Source of the DNA: Skeletonema tropicum
Lineage: Eukaryota; Bacillariophyta; Thalassiosirophyceae; Thalassiosirales; Thalassiosiraceae
Length of the DNA: 64,000 nt
Reading direction: 5' to 3'
NCBI GenBank assembly: GCA_037178625.1
Contig: CM074127.1
Coordinates: 3,968,001-4,032,000 of the forward strand
Positions within the stretch are counted from its first letter, which is position 1. The number at the start of each line of letters is the position of its first letter. Made by a program: the position numbers and the translations under genes. Below are positions 59,170 to 64,000 of this stretch, piece by piece. The notes beneath the pieces were generated by a model. That model was given only the letters and a program-made list of their open reading frames with translations, did no database searches and was not told the DNA's origin.

Positions 59170-61278
59170 TCACTTCTTTGGATCAACAAACTTAAAGTCC
59201 AATTTGTCATAATCAATCCCCATGCCATCTGGACGTAGATAAGGAATGAATTTCTTTTGCATCGGTCTGCCAACAAATGTACACAAATTGTGTTCAACTG
59301 TCTGTGATTCTGCATGGATTCCAAACGTTTCAAAGAACTTCTTTGTATCCCTGACTTGTCCTAAACCATACCTAGTCTCATCTGTGCGAATCCACAGCTT
59401 ATCCTTTTCACTGTCAGGCTGCATGTGTATTATTGAGTTGAGCCGATTCATCCCTAGATAGCCAGAACCTTTGTAGGTTTCTACGTTTTCCCAAAACTGC
59501 AACGAAGAGTATGATGAGTTTTGTGTGATTAGACAAACTAGAAGAGCTACCCTATACTGAGCGACTTACCATTGGTATGTCTTTCCGTTGATAGAAGTGA
59601 TAACATGCCGCCTTCTCAGGTGTATAGTAATCATAACCGTATGAGAATCCCCGCTGTGATGGAATGAAAGAAGTAAAAAAGACATCAGCTCAGGCAAAAG
59701 ATTGGCAAGGAAGTCAGTGTTGTGTCTACTCACGAGCCCAATAGATATCTCTTCACCTTGGAAAATCCAACTGTTCAAAGGAGATGAGTAATGAATTCCG
59801 TTAGATCAGATGGATATTTTCGAACGTGCAAATGAATAGCAAGAAACTCACGGTAAATGTTGATCATACGGAACATTGACAACGAAATGTCCTCTCCCAA
59901 ACGAAAAGCCAGCGGCCCAAAACGGCTCAATGGTTGGCATATCGTGTATGTAAGGTATACCTTCGGGTTGTTGTCCATGACGCAAATGCTTCAATTTTCC
60001 GCTGCCCTCATAGTCACTTTCGCACATGATTGGCCTCGCCTTTGACGTTCTCTTGCCCGTCTTTACATCAATGTGATTTTCAACACCCGACACATACGCG
60101 GTCAAAATTGCCATTTCATTCTTTGCAGTGTGCCACTGAGCTATTATCTCGTCATCCCAATTTGCCACAAATTCAACATGAGCATCGCACTGTACCGCAA
60201 AGTATTCGCCTCTGTAGAGGCGATATCCCAAATGCCTCGCAAACACTGGACCGACAGAAAGAGCAGCATCAAGTGATAATATGTCGATTTGATCCTTGTA
60301 AAGGCACATTGCTTGATTGGGATTTTCTTCGCAAGAGCCATTGGGTGGTTTGGAGCATGGTTCATCCGTTTCGTGTATTTGATCAACAACACCGACTCTT
60401 ATCCGTTCGGGATGTGCTGCACGGTTGAAGGCAGATTCAACAGTACTTGAACATTGCCAATCACGATAGGATGCTATTGCAATAAAGATTGTCTCTAGTA
60501 ATTCACCATCATCTTTCGATGGGATACGACTACCAATAGATTTTGCTTCAGATGGTGTCATGAGACGGGAGCCGAAGTTACCAAGATATCGTCGCACCCC
60601 ATCATTTGGCACATCTTTTGAAGTTGTCTCCCCTCGTCGTTCACGTTCATCAGCGATTACTCCGTACACAGGTGGATTCCAAAACTTTGGTACTCTCATA
60701 TACCCTTCATCGACATCACTTCTTTCACTATTATCAGCATTTGTGTTGTCATTGTCTTGCCTCAATGTGTCCCCTGATAGTACTTTTGCTAGTTCAGCAG
60801 GAGTAAGGCTTTTCTTTGTCTTCTGCTGATAGGATTCTCCATGTATTGCCATCAAAGCTTCAGTTCCTGGATGCAGTATTGTTTCCCAATCTGGATTTTC
60901 ATGCTGTGGGTCATCCACACCTACTGATTTTGGAAATCGATTCAGCTCATCATGAGCAGCATTTAAAATGCGTTGTTCGTCTTCCTCCAACAGGGGAGTA
61001 TCACTAATGGTAGTATCACTGTTCAGATACTTTGATCTAATAGCAGTTTTATCCGACAATACATTGTTGTTGTGTTGAGGAATATTCCACATGGCAATCA
61101 TCGTTCCTATAACGAAGATACTCCCCGTTGTTATCAAAATCACCACAACAAAATTTTTGATTTGTAGACTAATCTGTTTCTGTCGTTTCATTTTTCTCCT
61201 GGCTCTGCTGCTTTTTCTGCCGTTGACACCACCGTCGAAGGCAGAGCTGCGAGCGTGTAGACTTAGAGTGCTGCTCAT
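59170..61278 (-). CDS. membrane-anchored GlcNAc-type glycosyltransferase, GT60-like (four exons)
   Basis: Exons are 59852-61278, 59734-59770 (37 bp), 59570-59653 and 59170-59496. Introns of 81, 80 and 73 bp preserve frame, giving 624 residues. The start is ATG 61278; upstream codons lack ATG. A type II anchor (NFVVVILITTGSIFVIGTMIAMW) lies near residues 43-65 after a basic cytoplasmic end (RKMKRQKQ). After a long stem the catalytic domain starts at TIFIAIASYRDWQC. It has QCDAHVEFVANWDDEI (DxH metal motif), YIHDMPTIEPFWAAGFSFGRG, P-WIFQGEEISIGL across exons 1-2, RGFSYGYDYYTPEKAACYHF and GLGQVRDTKKFFE. This layout is that of GT60, known from Dictyostelium Skp1 GlcNAc transferase. The anchor suggests a Golgi-type role. 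Confidence 0.82.
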
Positions 61279-61710
61279 GTCTACTGTTGCGAATTGAACA
61301 ACCGCATATGAATAAGTATGGGCGGGCGGTACCAATCCTTGCAGACCGATGCTCTAAGTATGCCTGCTCTAATAAATATGCGACCAAAACTTTGCGTGAA
61401 GCTGTACAGGAGTAAGTATTTGCCCGCGGGTGTAATCGCTCTTTATGACGGGCAACTACTGTGGACCGGGCAACTACAACACGGTATTTGTTAGTGTCCG
61501 GGCTTCCTGTGTCCTGACTTTCGGGCGGGCAACTACGTACTGTGAACGAGCAATAATCAAGGCGGGCAACTCTACACTCTACACCGTTTCGACCGGCCCA
61601 ATTTCCAATTTCCATTGCTTCTTGTTGGTGTTGGTGCAATACTGTACTCAGTCATCCGCATTCCGCATCCTCCGGATGAACATACGCTGCGCTCAAAGCA
61701 CCTCTTACCA
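61279..61710. promoter_or_regulatory. divergent region with repeated CGGGCAACTA motifs
   Basis: It separates the starts of the GT60 gene (minus) and the ankyrin-type gene (plus). Four copies of CGGGCAACT lie within 124 bp of plus-strand DNA. Confidence 0.45.
61449..61572 (+). repeat. four CGGGCAACT motif copies
   Basis: CGGGCAACTAC occurs at 61449, 61467 and 61526, and CGGGCAACTC at 61563, all on the plus strand. Spacings are 18, 59 and 37 bp. The surrounding sequence is not repeated. Confidence 0.75.
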
Positions 61711-63093
61711 ATGCCCAACAAATACAACATCAGGGCAAACCGCCAGGTGCTAGACAACTTCATACGGAAACGTGCATGGATTGCATTTCGCGACCGATTC
61801 TGTGATTACTCTCGTGAGGATGCTCGAGCATTAGTTGAATATCATAGCAACACAACGCATAGGACACTGCTCCATTCGTTATGTGACATCTCCAATTCAT
61901 CCCCTCCTCCGCCTGATTTGCTCTATGTTGTGGCGGAATCGTCTCCAAGATCGCTATTGCTGCAAGATTCTGGCCGAACTCCTCTTCATCTAAGTGTGAT
62001 ACGAGGATATTCGGTGAAAGCTATATTGTGTCTGTTGAGCTTAGCAGAAAAGTGTGATTCGTTGGATAAGCAGCATCTGTTATTGGCTACTGATTCGCGT
62101 GGGTGCACTCCTTTGCTAGCTGCAGTGAGTAGATTTGATCATATAAATGAAAATATCATCAGATGTTTGGTGAATCAAGATGTAAATGGGACATCTCTCT
62201 TAATCCCACCTCCCGGCTCAAAGAAGAAACAAAAGCAGCACGCACCTCTGAAGTATGTTGCTTCCAGTGAATCAATCTTTGTCGGTGACGGTCTAGAAAG
62301 TTCTGAAGATTTATTACGATTCATGCTCATCAAAACATACCTTGCGAGAATGAAGGAGATGTACCAAAATGATCACAACAGAGACATTTATGTAGCCGAG
62401 AATGAAAGTGATGTCTGCCTTCTTCAGGCAGCAATCCTATGCTTCGACTTATTTGGCTCTTCAAAGACGGCTTCATCGATTATATCGTGTATCATACGGA
62501 ATGGATTGCATCAAGTTGAGCGACTCCAGTCTCTTAGAGATTCTGTAGGAAACTTGACAATACACATTGCTTGCATTTCCAGTGCTGATTATAACAATCA
62601 AATACTGAGACTGGTCTCGCGTGAAACAGATTATGGCATCAATAGTGAGGATTGTACTCTTCTAGAATACATCTTGAAATCGATCAGCCCAGACACACTG
62701 TTAGTTCGAAACAATGCGAAGGATATACCTCTTCACTGTGCAATAAAGAGCAAACGATGCTGGCTAGATGTACATAGGCTTATTGATTCATGTGCAACTT
62801 CAGCCAGTACTCGTACAGGCGCTGGAGAGCTACCTCTACATTTGGCTATAAAATGTGGTTACAGTAGTGATTACATAATGAAGTTATGGGCAAAGTATCC
62901 AGAAGCTGCAATAATTTCGGATAATGGACTCTACCCCTTCCAACTTGCTGCCATCTCTGCTAGAGTACAAAAGCCATCCAAGAAATCGAAAAAGAAAGCC
63001 ACAAGCAAACCTGAAGATGTGTGGGATTCATTGTCAGTATCATATTTCTTCTTGCGGGAGTGTCCATCGTTAATACACCCTTGCTCTCTATAA
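61711..63093 (+). CDS. ankyrin-repeat-like protein
   Basis: A protein of 460 residues. The first in-frame ATG is at 61711; the frame extends upstream only by non-ATG codons. Ankyrin-like units are visible: SGRTPLHLSVIRGYSVKAIL, DSRGCTPLLAAVSRFD, VGNLTIHIACISSADYN, KDIPLHCAIKSKRCWLDV and GAGELPLHLAIKCGYSSDYI. Each has the TPLH/LPLH turn and a helix. Between them lie less regular helices. A basic Lys-rich patch (KPSKKSKKKATSK) sits near the end. Ankyrin repeats are protein-interaction modules. Expanded families with this layout (a leader helix, then loose ankyrins) are common in diatoms, and their partners are unknown. It is convergent with the small gene at 63182. Confidence 0.7.
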   Translation: MPNKYNIRANRQVLDNFIRKRAWIAFRDRFCDYSREDARALVEYHSNTTHRTLLHSLCDISNSSPPPPDLLYVVAESSPRSLLLQDSGRTPLHLSVIRGYSVKAILCLLSLAEKCDSLDKQHLLLATDSRGCTPLLAAVSRFDHINENIIRCLVNQDVNGTSLLIPPPGSKKKQKQHAPLKYVASSESIFVGDGLESSEDLLRFMLIKTYLARMKEMYQNDHNRDIYVAENESDVCLLQAAILCFDLFGSSKTASSIISCIIRNGLHQVERLQSLRDSVGNLTIHIACISSADYNNQILRLVSRETDYGINSEDCTLLEYILKSISPDTLLVRNNAKDIPLHCAIKSKRCWLDVHRLIDSCATSASTRTGAGELPLHLAIKCGYSSDYIMKLWAKYPEAAIISDNGLYPFQLAAISARVQKPSKKSKKKATSKPEDVWDSLSVSYFFLRECPSLIHPCSL

Positions 63094-63181
63094 TCCAGCT
63101 GGACATTTCTGTCGATCGTTCTGTACAATAATGATTGGGTAGCAGTAGCTTCCTGATAACATACGAACGTCTGCTCTGGAT

Positions 63182-63748
63182 TCACTTCCAAAATCTACTT
63201 TTGTATGGATCGTTACTCTCTTCAATTTCTTTCTCCTTACGAGCCTTATCTTCTTTCAATATCTCCTCACTCCTATCCACTATTCTCTTAATATACTCTG
63301 GTTTTTCGTTTCCTTCATCAACATCTCTCCCAGGAAGCATGAACCGTACCTGAGCATCAGCAGCATTGCGCAGATTGTCTTGCCATGATGAATTCTTGGC
63401 ATTTTCCAGCATTGCAGCCAGTTGAGCTTCTTGTGGTGTTACATCTACCGATTGTGTCGATTGTTGTGTTTCCTCTGCGTAGTATCCGTCCTGTCGTCTA
63501 TTTGTCGCTGCATGTCGTTTGGCTTCCATAACATCTTGAACTTCAATGAATCCAACTATTGCAGCTGTATAGTGTGTGATAAACAATCTGTGAGTTGAAT
63601 AACATTCTAATTTTTATTGAATCAACATAATATTGTTCACCCTTCTTTACCTACCAAATGCAAGAGCCGTTCCGCCCACCAGGGCTGCAGACGAAGCCTT
63701 GGGATAGGTCTCGGCGTAGAACTTTAGTTGGCGAGCGAGCTTGCTCAT
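63182..63748 (-). CDS. small single-pass membrane protein (two exons)
   Basis: Exon 1 is 63655-63748 and exon 2 is 63182-63564, with a 90-bp intron (donor GTAGGT, acceptor ATACAG), giving 158 residues. The splice joint restores one hydrophobic helix (SSAALVGGTALAF-AAIVGFIEV) after a 15-residue amphipathic start (MSKLARQLKFYAETYPK). The rest is polar and charged and ends in KSRFWK. The donor is not the common GTAAGT but the frame and the membrane helix agree. I do not recognise the family. Confidence 0.6.
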
Positions 63749-64000
63749 GTCGAAGTGGTCGCTTTCTTTCTGTACCCAATACAAAAACGCCGATTGCAAT
63801 AACAAGCACGGGCTCAGTCGATAAGCGAAGCAATTTGTGAGCGAGAGTTTGAGTGAGTTGAGTGAGAGGTGAGAGTGAGTCATCCTATTCGAGTGCAACG
63901 CGAGAAAAGTGAAACCGAACATGCCCATAATTTGAAAGACTTTCTTTCAGCCATCAACCATCGACCAAAACAAACGCAACATTCAAAATCGAAGAGTCGA
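63749..64000. other. right edge, no gene seen
   Basis: Upstream of the small membrane gene. It contains GA-rich repeats (GAGTGAGTTGAGTGAGAGG near 63850) and no protein-like frame. It may be the promoter of this gene and of one beyond the edge. Confidence 0.4.

Overview
The window reads as nuclear DNA of a diatom, most likely a centric one close to Thalassiosira. The reasons are dense intron-poor genes on both strands, short introns (68-198 bp) with GT/AG borders, several proteins beginning with a signal peptide and then the diatom plastid-targeting motif around an A-F junction (CAF-TAP, TAF-TVP, DAF-SLRP, DAF-IH), a mixed MEP plus mevalonate gene content, and a small secreted protein with diatom biosilica-protein character. 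The species is inferred from style, not shown by any marker.

Layout. 1-17.7 kb: a cut-off plastid carotenoid-isomerase-like oxidoreductase, a START-domain membrane protein, symplekin (mRNA 3'-end processing), a plastid-type membrane protein with a long Ala/Glu/Lys coiled coil and a SAP domain, IspD (plastid MEP pathway), a threonine aldolase, two head-to-head heat-shock-factor-like genes with degenerate DNA-binding domains, and a BFR1-like coiled-coil protein. 18.56-23.98 kb: a gene-free satellite array of about 29 monomers of about 185 bp, containing a 9-monomer (1671 bp) block that is tandemly duplicated. 24.5-31.9 kb: mitochondrial processing peptidase alpha, a small secreted Lys/Ser-rich protein, an acidic membrane protein, 3-ketodihydrosphingosine reductase, a thiopurine-type methyltransferase and a TPR-like protein. 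32-51 kb: RIO2 kinase and TRM61 (divergent), a novel protein with a duplicated 110-residue module, a trifunctional-protein beta thiolase, an MTD1-type folate dehydrogenase, a PKA regulatory subunit, an unrecognised three-exon gene, a membrane protein, phosphomevalonate kinase, a plastid EttA-type ABC-F ATPase and a DBP3-type DEAD-box helicase. 51-64 kb: two glyoxalase-fold genes flanking a serine hydrolase, a five-exon SMP-domain lipid-transfer protein, a plastid LON-like protein, a membrane-anchored GT60 glycosyltransferase, an ankyrin-type protein and a small membrane protein.

Most genes are housekeeping and functionally unrelated, as is usual in a eukaryotic chromosome. Recurring themes are isoprenoid supply by both routes (IspD and phosphomevalonate kinase), ribosome and RNA biology (symplekin, RIO2, TRM61, DBP3, EttA, BFR1), and lipid handling (START, SMP, sphingolipid reductase, thiolase). 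The parts most worth a second look are the satellite, the HSF-like pair, the Lys-rich secreted protein, the 110-residue duplicated module, the SMP protein, and enzyme variants (RIO2 with a large catalytic-core insertion, MTD1 with a hydrophobic tail). Splice joints below were read by eye from GT/AG borders and frame continuity. No transcript evidence was available.
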